Assembly: GCA_023150945.1 (NCBI GenBank)
Contig: JAKLJX010000014.1
Location: 124,001-188,000 of the forward strand
Direction: 5' to 3'
DNA from: a bacterium
GTDB taxonomy: Bacteria > Zhuqueibacterota > Zhuqueibacteria > Zhuqueibacterales > Zhuqueibacteraceae
Length of the DNA: 64,000 nt
Both the position numbers and the translations under genes were made by a program. Below, in pieces: positions 24,975-33,930 of this stretch (position 1 is the stretch's first letter; every line of letters starts with the position of its first letter). Under the pieces are notes generated by a model that worked only from the letters and a program-made list of their open reading frames with translations, had not been told where the DNA came from and made no database searches.

Positions 24975-27900
24975 CTACCTGCTCACGGCGCTGTCATAGA
25001 CATTGCAATTCCCGCTCGCGTGCTCGCCGCCGCCGCCGTGCCACTCCCCCGCTTGCGGCAGCACGGCGCGAAATTCACCGACACCGGCGCCGCCGTGATC
25101 ATCCTGTCCGCCGGCATAAACCGCAAGCCGCCACTTCTCCACTGCCCCGCCGAAAAAGCGCAGCGGCAGCGCAACCGTTATCGTCGCGTTCTCGACGTTG
25201 CCGGGGGGGCGGGCGGGATCATCGGGAACGAAGTGCAGCAGCGTGCGGCCCGCAGCATCGTGCACCAACGCACCGCCGCCGAGGTAGACCAGCCGGTCGG
25301 CACCGAAATCCTCCGGCACAGTCTGATTGCTGTTCCATCCTACGGCGCGCGTGCCGGTGGCAGCGTCGCGGTCCGTATCAATGGCAATGGCAGCGAAGGT
25401 CAATTGATAGCCGTACTCCGGGTGCCAGCCCGGTTGCACGAGCCGCGCAAATTGCAGGCGAAAATGCACCAGCGAGTCTTGCTGCGCCACTTCGATCCGG
25501 CGCAAATCGAACATGCCGGCTGCAAAAGCAGGATTCCGGGGATATTGATAACGGCCATTCGGCCCGCGATCATCGCCGGACGGATCCGACAGTGAGATGA
25601 CGCTGCGGGCGGGAAAGGGCCGCACGGCCTGCGCGGAATTCAGCAGCGGCCAGGCCGGCCCGCGCAAGGCCGGCAAATCAGGACGGAGATGGGGCTGCGC
25701 AAACGCGACTTCTGCCAGCAGCGGATGGCGATAGGCGGAATCAATCCGCGCGTGCGTTGCAATCTTCGCTGCGCTCGAGATCAGTTTCTGTTCCGCACGA
25801 CTGAAGGTGAGCGCGACTTTCTCCTGCGCGCGAAGCTGGCCCCGGCCAACCGTTGCGCTGGCCGCATCGAAGATTTCAAAACTCAATGAAGCCGCGGCCG
25901 GGCCGGGCTGCAATTCCACCGTGAAGTGACCGCCGTTCCGGGCATAGGCGATCGCCACTGCCTGTTTTCCCACCCAGACTTTAAAATTCACCGAAGTGAG
26001 TGCCTCGGGCAGCCGCGGCTGCAAGCGCAAAGTGTTGGCCGGTGCGTCGATCGTGACGCCGAGAATGTCCTGATAAAGATTGCGCAGAAACTCCGCCAGA
26101 TTCCAGGCCTGGCTCACCGTGCCTGACAGCCGTAGAAAATCTTCGCCGGGCCGCGCCAGGGCATCGAGCAGCTCGGATTGCGTGCCGCGGCACCCGCGCG
26201 TGAGTATTTGCACGCCGGCACTGTGCAGGAGTTGAAACGCCAGGTCTTGCCGGCCAAAGCGGCACAAGGCGGTATTCACCGGGCCGGAGAGCCAGGTCCA
26301 CACGATGCCGTTGTGATATGCCGCATCCTGCACGTAGTACGGGGCATAGTGATGGTAGGGATGAAAATTGTCATCTTGCTGGGAGAGGGAGGCGACGCCA
26401 TAAGGATAGGTCAGTTGCTGCACCACCTCGGCAGTGACCGAGGCCGCCTGTTCCAGGGCCAACAACGGCGCAGCCGGCACTGAGACTGCAAAGATCTGAT
26501 TGGGCCGAAGCTGCAGGTCCGGGCTGCCATCGGCATCGAGATGATCAAACAGACGCCGGTGTTGGGCATCCCAATAGAGGGCTGCAAACTGCCGGCGCAA
26601 ACGCTCGGCAGCGGCGCGGCAGGTGCGTGCCAATTCAACCTCACCGTGTTTGTCCGCCACCTCTGCGGTGCGCTGCAGCGCTGCATACCAGAGCACTTGA
26701 ATCTCGATAGCGCGATTGCCGCGGGGCGACCAGGGTCCCTGCGGCCCAACGGCATCCATCCAGGTATCCGCGTCCGCGTGCGTGAAAAAACCGAGCGAAT
26801 CAACGGTGTGCGCCAGCGCCGCAGTGACGGCGTAGCCCGCCACCGGCAGCATCTCCGCGGCAAAACTCTCATCGCCGCTGTAGCGGTAATAATCCCACGC
26901 CGCGAGGATGAACCACGGCGTGCCGTCCGCGGTGTTGTAGATGATTTCGCCGGGCATGACGCGATTGGGAATCCGGCCGTCGCGCGCCTCCGCCGGGTCG
27001 CGGAGTTGAAAGCGGCCGAAGGAAAGCAGGATTTCCCGCGCCTCCGCGTAGTTGCCGGTGACCAGCGTTGCGCCCGGAAGCGAGATGAAGGTGTCGCGGC
27101 CCCAGTAATTGTTGAACCAGGGCAGGCCCGCGAAAATGCCCTTGCCCTGCTGATTCATGATGAGCGCATCGAGCGAGACTTTGGCCCAGCGCACCGCCCG
27201 GTCAAATTCAGGCAGATTTGAAGCAAAAGCAGAATGAGTCAACAACTGCTGCATCCGCTGTTGCCGCCGAGAGGCCAAGAGCGCATAGTCTTTGCGCAGG
27301 CTTCGCTGCAGCCTCACAAACTCTTCATCGCTGTTTCCTACCATGACAAAGAAGAGGACGCTGTCGCTTCCCGTCACCGTGAAGGACATGGGCACGAGGC
27401 ACGGGCCGGCGAACAGATCCGCGAACCCGGCGGCCGTGGGCTTTCCGGCTGCGGGCGAAGCCGGCTGCGGCAAAACTGGTGCGCTGAGCCGCGCCCGCGG
27501 TTCTGCGGCAACCGCTGCCCATGCCGGATAGTTCACGCCTGCTTGGGGTGAAAGCCGGCTGCGCAGCGCGACCGCAAATGCCGAATCGTCAGACAAACGG
27601 CGCTGCACAAAATCTTCGGGTTGCCGCGAGCCGCTGAACGCCGGCAGAAACGCCACCTGCCCACGAGAAGAGAGCTTGACCTTCACCGCCAGCACACTCA
27701 GGCTGTCCAGCAACCTCACTTCCTCCACGACTCCGGCGTCGCCGTAGCGGCGTACCAGACGGTCGGGATAGATTTCCACACGGCTGCGGCGCCGGTCGAG
27801 TGTTTTGCCATCAACGAGCAGGAGATAATCTTCGAGATACTCCTGCGTCAGGACATTAAGCCCCTGGAAAGCAAAACGGTTACCGCTGCCGGCCTCGCCG

Positions 27901-28061
27901 TAATAGAATGCCGACTGTTTGTTTGTGTAAACAAAGGTTGCGCTGTCTCCGGGCGAAAGTTCGAGTCGGTCGTCTGCAAATGGCGGTTGTGCGGGTACTG
28001 GCAAGGCACACAATGTGACCACCACGAAACTTATCACCTCAGCGCGAAAACCCCTCAGCAT
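24975..28061 (-). CDS. Exported GH133-type amylo-alpha-1,6-glucosidase with C-terminal glucodextranase-like module
   Basis: 1028 residues from the ATG at 28061, chosen because it starts a signal peptide (VISFVVVTLCALPVPAQ); in-frame ATGs at 28097 and 28115 also exist and none has a good ribosome site. The middle (about 285-690) matches the C-terminal catalytic domain of glycogen debranching enzymes: NNYWGRDTFISLPGATL, GRIPNRV, YNTADGTPWFILAAWDYYRY, then the acidic ADADTWMDAVG. It should hydrolyse alpha-1,6 branches in glycogen- or pullulan-like glucans. The last ~200 residues (SLSDPSGDDRGPNGRYQYP..., FDLRRIEV) resemble the C-terminal module of glucodextranase, a cell-surface or carbohydrate-attachment unit. 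Export of this usually cytoplasmic activity suggests use of external alpha-glucans. Confidence 0.85.
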   Translation of the reverse strand: MLRGFRAEVISFVVVTLCALPVPAQPPFADDRLELSPGDSATFVYTNKQSAFYYGEAGSGNRFAFQGLNVLTQEYLEDYLLLVDGKTLDRRRSRVEIYPDRLVRRYGDAGVVEEVRLLDSLSVLAVKVKLSSRGQVAFLPAFSGSRQPEDFVQRRLSDDSAFAVALRSRLSPQAGVNYPAWAAVAAEPRARLSAPVLPQPASPAAGKPTAAGFADLFAGPCLVPMSFTVTGSDSVLFFVMVGNSDEEFVRLQRSLRKDYALLASRRQQRMQQLLTHSAFASNLPEFDRAVRWAKVSLDALIMNQQGKGIFAGLPWFNNYWGRDTFISLPGATLVTGNYAEAREILLSFGRFQLRDPAEARDGRIPNRVMPGEIIYNTADGTPWFILAAWDYYRYSGDESFAAEMLPVAGYAVTAALAHTVDSLGFFTHADADTWMDAVGPQGPWSPRGNRAIEIQVLWYAALQRTAEVADKHGEVELARTCRAAAERLRRQFAALYWDAQHRRLFDHLDADGSPDLQLRPNQIFAVSVPAAPLLALEQAASVTAEVVQQLTYPYGVASLSQQDDNFHPYHHYAPYYVQDAAYHNGIVWTWLSGPVNTALCRFGRQDLAFQLLHSAGVQILTRGCRGTQSELLDALARPGEDFLRLSGTVSQAWNLAEFLRNLYQDILGVTIDAPANTLRLQPRLPEALTSVNFKVWVGKQAVAIAYARNGGHFTVELQPGPAAASLSFEIFDAASATVGRGQLRAQEKVALTFSRAEQKLISSAAKIATHARIDSAYRHPLLAEVAFAQPHLRPDLPALRGPAWPLLNSAQAVRPFPARSVISLSDPSGDDRGPNGRYQYPRNPAFAAGMFDLRRIEVAQQDSLVHFRLQFARLVQPGWHPEYGYQLTFAAIAIDTDRDAATGTRAVGWNSNQTVPEDFGADRLVYLGGGALVHDAAGRTLLHFVPDDPARPPGNVENATITVALPLRFFGGAVEKWRLAVYAGGQDDHGGAGVGEFRAVLPQAGEWHGGGGEHASGNCNVYDSAVSR

Positions 28062-28123
28062 GCAGGAAAGGCCACATTCCAGAAAAAAAGTGCTCATTCG
28101 TCTACCCGGATGCAAATTTTCAC

Positions 28124-28152
28124 TTGTGAAGTGTACTTACAGGCACTATATT
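28124..28152 (+). promoter_or_regulatory. Candidate promoter of the 94-residue protein
   Basis: TTGTGA, 17-base spacer, TATATT. Transcription would begin near 28159 and give a ~50-base leader with a strong AAGGAGG before the ATG. Confidence 0.6.
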
Positions 28153-28207
28153 CAGATCAATTATGGTGATTCAATAGACACCATCACCTTTTCAAAAGGA
28201 GGTCGCG

Positions 28208-28492
28208 ATGAAAAAACCGCTTGAGCTTCCTCACGGAGAGCAGGTGCCCGTTGATGTTGATTTGCGTTATTGGCGTGGTCGGCTGGAACCGTTTCAATTT
28301 CAGTTCATGAGTGACTTGTACCGCATCAGCCGCATCACCAGGCGGCAGCTTCGCACGTTCGACAGTCGCGAATTCCGGCAATACTGGGTTCGTGTCGAAA
28401 GCCTGCCCGGCACCTTTCAACTCACCGAGGATCTCAAGACCGCTTTGTGGCGGCTGAGCCGTACCCTCAAAGCCGAAGCCCGCTACTTTTGA
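28208..28492 (+). CDS. Small protein of unknown function
   Basis: 94 residues, not recognised. It has a strong ribosome site (AAAAGGAGG, 6 bases before the ATG) and a good promoter, so it is very probably a real gene despite its size. The product is soluble and basic, with strands at the start (VPVDVDLRYWRGRLEPFQFQ) and helices later (LTEDLKTALWRLSRTLKAEA). It has no signal peptide, cysteines or known motif. It stands alone between the divergent debranching enzyme and the RNase II family gene. Confidence 0.75.
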   Translation: MKKPLELPHGEQVPVDVDLRYWRGRLEPFQFQFMSDLYRISRITRRQLRTFDSREFRQYWVRVESLPGTFQLTEDLKTALWRLSRTLKAEARYF

Positions 28493-28820
28493 TTTTTGGA
28501 TTGGCGCGCGGTTTTGCGTATATTGGCCGTGGCTCAAGATAGTAATTTCAGACGGACATGCAAGCCTCCGCCTTGACCGCTGCCGCGACAATGGCGGGCA
28601 GGTATCTTTGCCTTTTGTTCCGGTGAAAACTCCGGCCCGGGCGAAATTCACTGCACGTCCCCCCCTGCAGTTGCTGCCTTGAGCCTTCGCAACCACGAAG
28701 CGTTCCCGAAAGTTGATTGCAGCGATGAAGCTGCGCCGATTTTCCGCGCCGTGGCGATTGCGCTCTCCGCACCTTATCCGTCGCGGCCGGCAACGGCAGC
28801 GCGACCAAGCTCGAGCCATC
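28493..28820 (+). other. Long leader of the RNase II family gene
   Basis: 328 bases holding the promoter at its left end and then an untranslated leader. A short hairpin, ACTGCA/TGCAGT around a C-rich loop, lies near 28650. The coding frame of the RNase is open from 28713, so the protein could begin earlier and shorten the leader. No riboswitch class is recognised. Confidence 0.4.
28496..28524 (+). promoter_or_regulatory. Candidate promoter of the RNase II family gene
   Basis: TTGGAT, 17-base spacer, TATATT, overlapping the end of the 94-residue gene. With initiation near 28531 the leader before the ATG at 28821 is about 290 bases. Confidence 0.5.
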
Positions 28821-30488
28821 ATGACAGCCAACCTCGCTGCCCAGCCGAATTCCGGGCCCGCACCTGAAAGCCTCACCCCACTCCCGAATCCCAAAGAAGA
28901 ACAGCGCCAAAAGCTGTTTCAAGCTCTGTTCGATCTCTTTCGCGACTCACTGAAGAAATCCTGGCGCCGTGCCGAACTCGATCAACACCCGTTGGCAAAG
29001 CGGCTGTTGCGCTTGGCGCGCGCCACCTATGAGCAGCGCGGCCGCTATCCGCTCGCCTGGCGCCAGCAATTCGTGCGACAGGCGCGCACGCTCCATTCCC
29101 TCACCGGCTATCGCGACATTCGGATGTTGTTGTTCGACTGGCTCAAGCGCATGGAACAGCTCTCCGCGGCCGCGGACTTGTTCGTTTCCTCTGAGCCGGT
29201 GCTGCGCCGCCATTTGCGCCGGCTGGCGGGCGTTGCCCCTGCCGCATTTGCGTCGCCGGCCGCGGCCTCTGGTCCCGCCAGCGCACCAACGGTGGTTCTG
29301 ACCGTTGACAATCCCGAGACGCATGATCGCGATGACGCGCTCAGCTTTCGCCGCACGGCAGAGGGCGTGGAAATCGGCGTGCATGTGCCGGATCTTACCT
29401 CTTTTGTTCCCGCCGGCAGTGCGTGGGATGTGTGGGCGGCAGAGCTGGGCGCCTCCGCCTACTTGCCGCACGTCACGATCAACATGCTGCCCGAGGCAGT
29501 CAACCGCGCGGCGGGATTGCAGGCCAACCTCACTCGCGCGGTGGTGTCGTTTTATTTCGCAAGCACGGCAACTGGCGAATTCCGTTTCAATCGTTTGACC
29601 TGCGAAAGCCTGACGGTCGGCCGCAACGCGGATTACGAAGAGATTGAAATGTGGCTGGAGGTGGGCGCGCCGGGCCCGTGGAACAGTGCGCTGCAGACCT
29701 GGCTGGCCGGTGCGCAGCAACTCGAGGCGGCACGGGTGGCTGCCGGCGGCCGCATTTTCGCGCGCGAGCAGATCGACGTGCTGCTCGAGGCCTCGGGCCA
29801 GGTGGAGTTGCGGCGGTATGCGCAGAACAGCGCCGCCCGCAAGATGATCGCGGAGTGGATGATTGCTGCCAATGGCGCGGCCGCCGGCTTTTGCGCCGAG
29901 CACGACCTGCCCTGCCTGTATCGCACGCAGGATCAAGCCAGCCCCACTGAAGAGGAAACCGGCACGGAGAGCGAGCCGCGCTTTGCCCGGCCGCAACTGA
30001 GTGTGCAACGTGCGCCCCATCGCGATCTCGGCCTCGAGGGTTATGCCCAGATCACTTCGCCGCTCCGGCGCTATGTGGATTTGCTCATGCAGCGCCAGCT
30101 CATTGCCTTTCTGCAAACCGGCGCGCCGCGCTATTCCCTCGAAGACTTGCGCCAGGCCGCGCAAACGCAGGAACGCCTGACGCAACGTTTGCAGCGCTTG
30201 CAGGCGCGCGCGGAGTTCTATTACAAATGCGTCTATCTCGCGCAGCATCTCGGCACGCCCTGCAAGGCGGAGATTTGTCACAGCCCGGCGCCCTCGCGCT
30301 CGGTGGTGCTGCGTCTGCCCGAAATCGGTTTGCGCCTGTTTCTGCCGCAATCGTCCATCAAAGGGCTGGGCATGCGCCAGATTCCACCCTATGGCACGGC
30401 CATGCCGGCGCTGGCGACGTGTTTGGAAATGGATCCAGATCGCGCGGTGATGGTGTTTCAAGTGAGGAAAGCTGCGGGAGAGCGGTGA
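28821..30488 (+). CDS. RNase II/RNB-family 3'-5' exoribonuclease
   Basis: 555 residues from the ATG at 28821 (an in-frame ATG at 28713 would add a basic 36-residue extension). The N-terminal ~150 residues are helical and unlike the canonical cold-shock domains. The RNB domain (about 155-470) has all four catalytic aspartates in Asp163-N-P-E-T-H-Asp169-R-Asp171-Asp172-A. It also has ITSPLRRYVDLLMQRQL near its end, the conserved RNB closing motif. A short C-terminal domain follows that may be a reduced S1 fold. The enzyme degrades single-stranded RNA processively from the 3' end. The non-standard N-terminus resembles the shorter RNB proteins of several phyla more than E. coli RNase II or RNase R. 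Confidence 0.88.
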   Translation: MTANLAAQPNSGPAPESLTPLPNPKEEQRQKLFQALFDLFRDSLKKSWRRAELDQHPLAKRLLRLARATYEQRGRYPLAWRQQFVRQARTLHSLTGYRDIRMLLFDWLKRMEQLSAAADLFVSSEPVLRRHLRRLAGVAPAAFASPAAASGPASAPTVVLTVDNPETHDRDDALSFRRTAEGVEIGVHVPDLTSFVPAGSAWDVWAAELGASAYLPHVTINMLPEAVNRAAGLQANLTRAVVSFYFASTATGEFRFNRLTCESLTVGRNADYEEIEMWLEVGAPGPWNSALQTWLAGAQQLEAARVAAGGRIFAREQIDVLLEASGQVELRRYAQNSAARKMIAEWMIAANGAAAGFCAEHDLPCLYRTQDQASPTEEETGTESEPRFARPQLSVQRAPHRDLGLEGYAQITSPLRRYVDLLMQRQLIAFLQTGAPRYSLEDLRQAAQTQERLTQRLQRLQARAEFYYKCVYLAQHLGTPCKAEICHSPAPSRSVVLRLPEIGLRLFLPQSSIKGLGMRQIPPYGTAMPALATCLEMDPDRAVMVFQVRKAAGER

Positions 30489-30627
30489 GGCAGGTGAAGT
30501 GACAGGAAGAAGGAGGCTGGCAATCGAACTCGATTCTGCCGCTTGCGCAGCGCTTTGCTGAGGGATTCATTAGCAAGCAAGCATCAGCCGAAACGCGATG
30601 TCAAGTGCAGAGGCCTTATTCCCCCCC

Positions 30628-30699
30628 AAAAAAAGAACACCGCCGAGTCGCGGAGTGCTGCTGGATTGAATTCCCAGCTCACTCAGCGGCTCGGCGGTG
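30628..30699 (-). terminator. Terminator of the bamA-to-lolA block
   Basis: Stem CACCGCCGAG / CTCGGCGGTG (30638-30647 with 30690-30699) enclosing a smaller GCTGG/CCAGC stem. Reading leftward, it is followed by a run of T residues (A-run at 30628-30634 on the plus strand). It sits 28 bases past the lolA stop. Confidence 0.7.
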
Positions 30700-30726
30700 C
30701 ACGTAACCTCTCCAAGATCGCGGCGG

Positions 30727-31449
30727 TTACTTCGCAGTTCCCCTCCAATCCACCACTTCCACGTTGTCCGGAATCTTGAACGTGAACAATTGATCCGCGA
30801 GCGTCGGGTTGATCGCGATATTTTGCAGTTTGTAAACCGTCAGATTTTCGTTGAGGTCGACTTGCTCGATCTTGATCGCGATCCAGCTCTTTTTGTCCAC
30901 CCAAACCGTCACCGATTTGGCGAAGGATTCATCCTCCTGGCGCGGGGAGAGGCGCACGACGTGACAGTCGCTCTGCTCGAAGCGTTCATCACGCAGATAT
31001 TCCGCCTTGAAATCGTTGGTGTACTTGATGAGCAAGTCCCGCGGCAGGGGATTCTCCTGCGATTTCGTCATGTTGTCGATGAACACCTGCTGCTTGTCCA
31101 CCGAGTAGGTCCACACGGTTTTGCCGTCGGTGACGATGGTTTGCAGGTCGGTCTCGACGCGGTAACGGTCGCCCTTTTTGAGATAGAGCTTGCCGGTGAG
31201 GGTTTGGGTTTCGCCGGCGAGCGCCCAGGTGTATTCCTTTTGAAAATCCGCGGTCATGGCTTCGAGCTTTTCATAGGTGGAGCGCACGCGGCCGATGATC
31301 TTATCGGCATTGTTGTCCTGGCGCGGCGCGAACCCCAGCGTGACTGCCAGTCCCGCAAACAGCAGCAGGCGATTGCGGAACGAAACAGCGCGGGAAACCG
31401 TGGCGGAAGTGCGGGCGCCGGGCGCCCCAAACAAAGCAGAAGCGTTCAT
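30727..31449 (-). CDS. lolA: Outer-membrane lipoprotein carrier protein LolA
   Basis: 240 residues with an N-terminal hydrophobic signal (RLLLFAGLAVTLG) and a LolA beta-sheet domain (about 48-235). Features include MTADFQKEYTWALAGETQTLTGKL, the DGKTVWTYSVDKQQV segment and VWVDKKSWIAIKIE. LolA ferries lipoproteins across the periplasm from LolCDE to LolB or the outer membrane. The gene begins 3 bases after the ftsK stop, the common ftsK-lolA arrangement, and ends the long leftward envelope block just before a terminator. Confidence 0.9.
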   Translation of the reverse strand: MNASALFGAPGARTSATVSRAVSFRNRLLLFAGLAVTLGFAPRQDNNADKIIGRVRSTYEKLEAMTADFQKEYTWALAGETQTLTGKLYLKKGDRYRVETDLQTIVTDGKTVWTYSVDKQQVFIDNMTKSQENPLPRDLLIKYTNDFKAEYLRDERFEQSDCHVVRLSPRQEDESFAKSVTVWVDKKSWIAIKIEQVDLNENLTVYKLQNIAINPTLADQLFTFKIPDNVEVVDWRGTAK

Positions 31450-31452
31450 CTT

Positions 31453-33864
31453 TTATTCCAATCCCATTTCTTCAAGATAAGATTCATCCACGAGGACTTC
31501 GCGGGCTTTGCTGCCGTCAAAAGCGCCCACGATGCCCGCGGCTTCCAACTCGTCGATCAAGCGCGCGGCGCGGGAATAGCCGATCTTCAGGCGGCGCTGC
31601 AGCAGCGAGATCGAGCCTTGCTGGTGGCGCACCACCAGTTTCAAGGCTTCGTGAAAAAGCTCATCGCGGCGGCCGTCTGCCGCCGGGCCGTAACCGTCAT
31701 CCGTGCCGCTGTCCTCCTGCCGCACCGGCAGCAGGGTCCTTTCGAAGGCCGGCTGATTGCGGATATGCTCGATGGTGCGTTCGATGTCTTCCGAGGAAAC
31801 ATAGGCGCCGTGAATGCGCACCGCCTCCGGGCTGCCCGGCGGCAAAAAGAGCATGTCGCCGCTGCCCAGCAGTTTTTCCGCGCCGTTCATGTCGAGAATC
31901 GTGCGGGAATCGATTTTCGAGGCCACTTGAAAGGCGATGCGCGCCGGGAAGTTGGCTTTGATCACGCCGGTGATCACATCCACCGAGGGCCGCTGCGTTG
32001 CCACGATCAGATGAATGCCGACCGCGCGCGAGAGCTGGGTCAAACGCGCGATCGGTTCCTCGACTTCCTTGGCGGCGGTCAGCATGAGATCCGCCAGCTC
32101 ATCGATCACCAACACGATGTAAGGCAGCGGTTTCAGTTCCAGTTCCCCCTCGGGCGCGCCGGGTTCCTCCGGCGCAGCGAGCTTGCCCTCGCGCAGGCGC
32201 TGATTGTACTCCGCGATGTTGCGCGAGCCAACCCGCGCCAGCAGGGTGTAGCGGTTCTCCATTTCCCATTCCAGGCTGCGCAAGATCGCGAGCGCGTTTT
32301 GCGGCGAGGTCACCACCTCTTCGTTCAAATCATCACGATAGTTCAAATGGTGGCGGCGCAGCATGCGGTAACTGGAAAGCTCCAGCCGCTTGGGATCGAC
32401 CAGCACGAACTGCACATCGCGCGGATGCGCCTTGTAGAGAATGCTGGCGATGATGGTGTTCAAACATACGCTTTTGCCCGAGCCAGTGGCGCCGGCGATG
32501 AGCAAGTGCGGCATTTTTTCCAGAGAGGTCACATACACCTGGCCGGAGATGGTCTTGCCAAGCGCGATGGTCAGCGGCGAGGTCGATTGCCGGAAGGCAT
32601 CGGAATCGAGCAGGCCGCGTAAATCCACCATTTGCGGCTCGGGATTCGGCAGCTCGATGCCGACCGCGGCTTTGCCGGGAATGGGCGCGACGATGCGGAT
32701 GCGCTTGGCGCGCATGGCGAGCGCCAAATCATCGGCCAGCGCAGTAATGCGCGAGACTTTGATGCCGGGCGCCGGCTCGTATTCGTAGCGTGTGATCACC
32801 GGGCCCGGGTTGATCTCGACCACTTTGCCCTCGACGTCGAATTCCAGCAGCCGCTCTTCCAACACGCGCGCCAGGCTCAGAAGCTCATCGCGACTCTGCA
32901 CCTTTTGCTGTTCTGCCGGCGGCACACTGAGCAATTCCAGCGAGGGAAAGATGTAGTTGCCCGCGGGCCTGGGCTTGTCCGCTTCGAGGGCGCGGCCCGC
33001 CTCCGCCGGTGCTTCCGCTTTGGCAGGGCGAACCGCGTCGAAGGCGACTTTCTCGTTGCCGGTGCCGGCAGGCGGCGGAAAACTCGCGCCGGGAAAGACG
33101 CTGCCGCTGCTGTGATCTTCGGCGGCACGCAGACGCGCGAGCTTCTTCCAGCGCGGTTCCTTCGGCTCGGCCACCGGCTCTGCTGCCGCAGCCGCAGGCT
33201 CTTCTTCGTCGTCCGGCTCAGCAGCGCGCCAGGACGCTGGCGAGGGTTTGGGAATCGCCGGCCGCCAGTCCCGCAACGAAGTCCAGCCGCCTGCGAACAA
33301 CTCACGCACCCGGCTCAGGCCTGCCATCAGCTTGCGCAAGACTTCATGCAGACTCATCTGGGTTGCGACCATCAAGGTGACCGCGCCGAGGGTGAGCATC
33401 ACGATCACGCTGCCGATGGCGCCCAAAGCGCGATGCAGGAAATGCGAAAGGAAGGCGCCAATCAAACCGGAATGGGAGTAATTGACTTCCGGACTGCCTT
33501 CCTGCATGGCGTGCGGCAAACCCAGCCAGGTGGCGAAATAGAGCGCGGCCAGCAGCGTGACATAGGTCGCATTCACCATCTTCTCCCGCTTGTAGCCGCG
33601 GAAGTAAAACCAGCCCCAGGCCATCACCACGAAGGGAATCAAAATGGCGGAATAGCCGAACAGAATCTTGATGAGCACATACGAAATGTACACGCCCGCC
33701 ACGCCCATGGCATTATGGATCTTGATGAACTGGATGCCCTGCGGCTCTTCGGCGGGATCATAGGAAACCAGACTCGCCAACACGAGCACGCCGAGCATCA
33801 GCAGCAGAATCCCAAGAATCTCTTCTTTTTGCCGCTGCGAGAGTTTCACGGATTTTCCCGCCAT
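31453..33864 (-). CDS. ftsK: DNA translocase FtsK/SpoIIIE
   Basis: 803 residues. Four membrane helices occupy the first ~190 residues. A Pro/Ala/Glu-rich linker follows (about 200-320, shorter than in E. coli). The motor domains then show Walker A GATGSGKS and Walker B VLVIDELADLM. The C-terminal winged-helix gamma domain (ELFHEALKLVVRHQQGSISL..., IGYSRAARLIDELE) reads KOPS-type sequences. FtsK acts at the division septum, clearing chromosome termini and activating XerCD at dif. It is followed 3 bases later by lolA. Confidence 0.95.
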   Translation of the reverse strand: MAGKSVKLSQRQKEEILGILLLMLGVLVLASLVSYDPAEEPQGIQFIKIHNAMGVAGVYISYVLIKILFGYSAILIPFVVMAWGWFYFRGYKREKMVNATYVTLLAALYFATWLGLPHAMQEGSPEVNYSHSGLIGAFLSHFLHRALGAIGSVIVMLTLGAVTLMVATQMSLHEVLRKLMAGLSRVRELFAGGWTSLRDWRPAIPKPSPASWRAAEPDDEEEPAAAAAEPVAEPKEPRWKKLARLRAAEDHSSGSVFPGASFPPPAGTGNEKVAFDAVRPAKAEAPAEAGRALEADKPRPAGNYIFPSLELLSVPPAEQQKVQSRDELLSLARVLEERLLEFDVEGKVVEINPGPVITRYEYEPAPGIKVSRITALADDLALAMRAKRIRIVAPIPGKAAVGIELPNPEPQMVDLRGLLDSDAFRQSTSPLTIALGKTISGQVYVTSLEKMPHLLIAGATGSGKSVCLNTIIASILYKAHPRDVQFVLVDPKRLELSSYRMLRRHHLNYRDDLNEEVVTSPQNALAILRSLEWEMENRYTLLARVGSRNIAEYNQRLREGKLAAPEEPGAPEGELELKPLPYIVLVIDELADLMLTAAKEVEEPIARLTQLSRAVGIHLIVATQRPSVDVITGVIKANFPARIAFQVASKIDSRTILDMNGAEKLLGSGDMLFLPPGSPEAVRIHGAYVSSEDIERTIEHIRNQPAFERTLLPVRQEDSGTDDGYGPAADGRRDELFHEALKLVVRHQQGSISLLQRRLKIGYSRAARLIDELEAAGIVGAFDGSKAREVLVDESYLEEMGLE

Positions 33865-33930
33865 CTATCTTTCACCGCCTCACGAGGTAATAGGTGTCGG
33901 CCAGCCCGGCTGCGGGGCGCGGGCCGCGTT

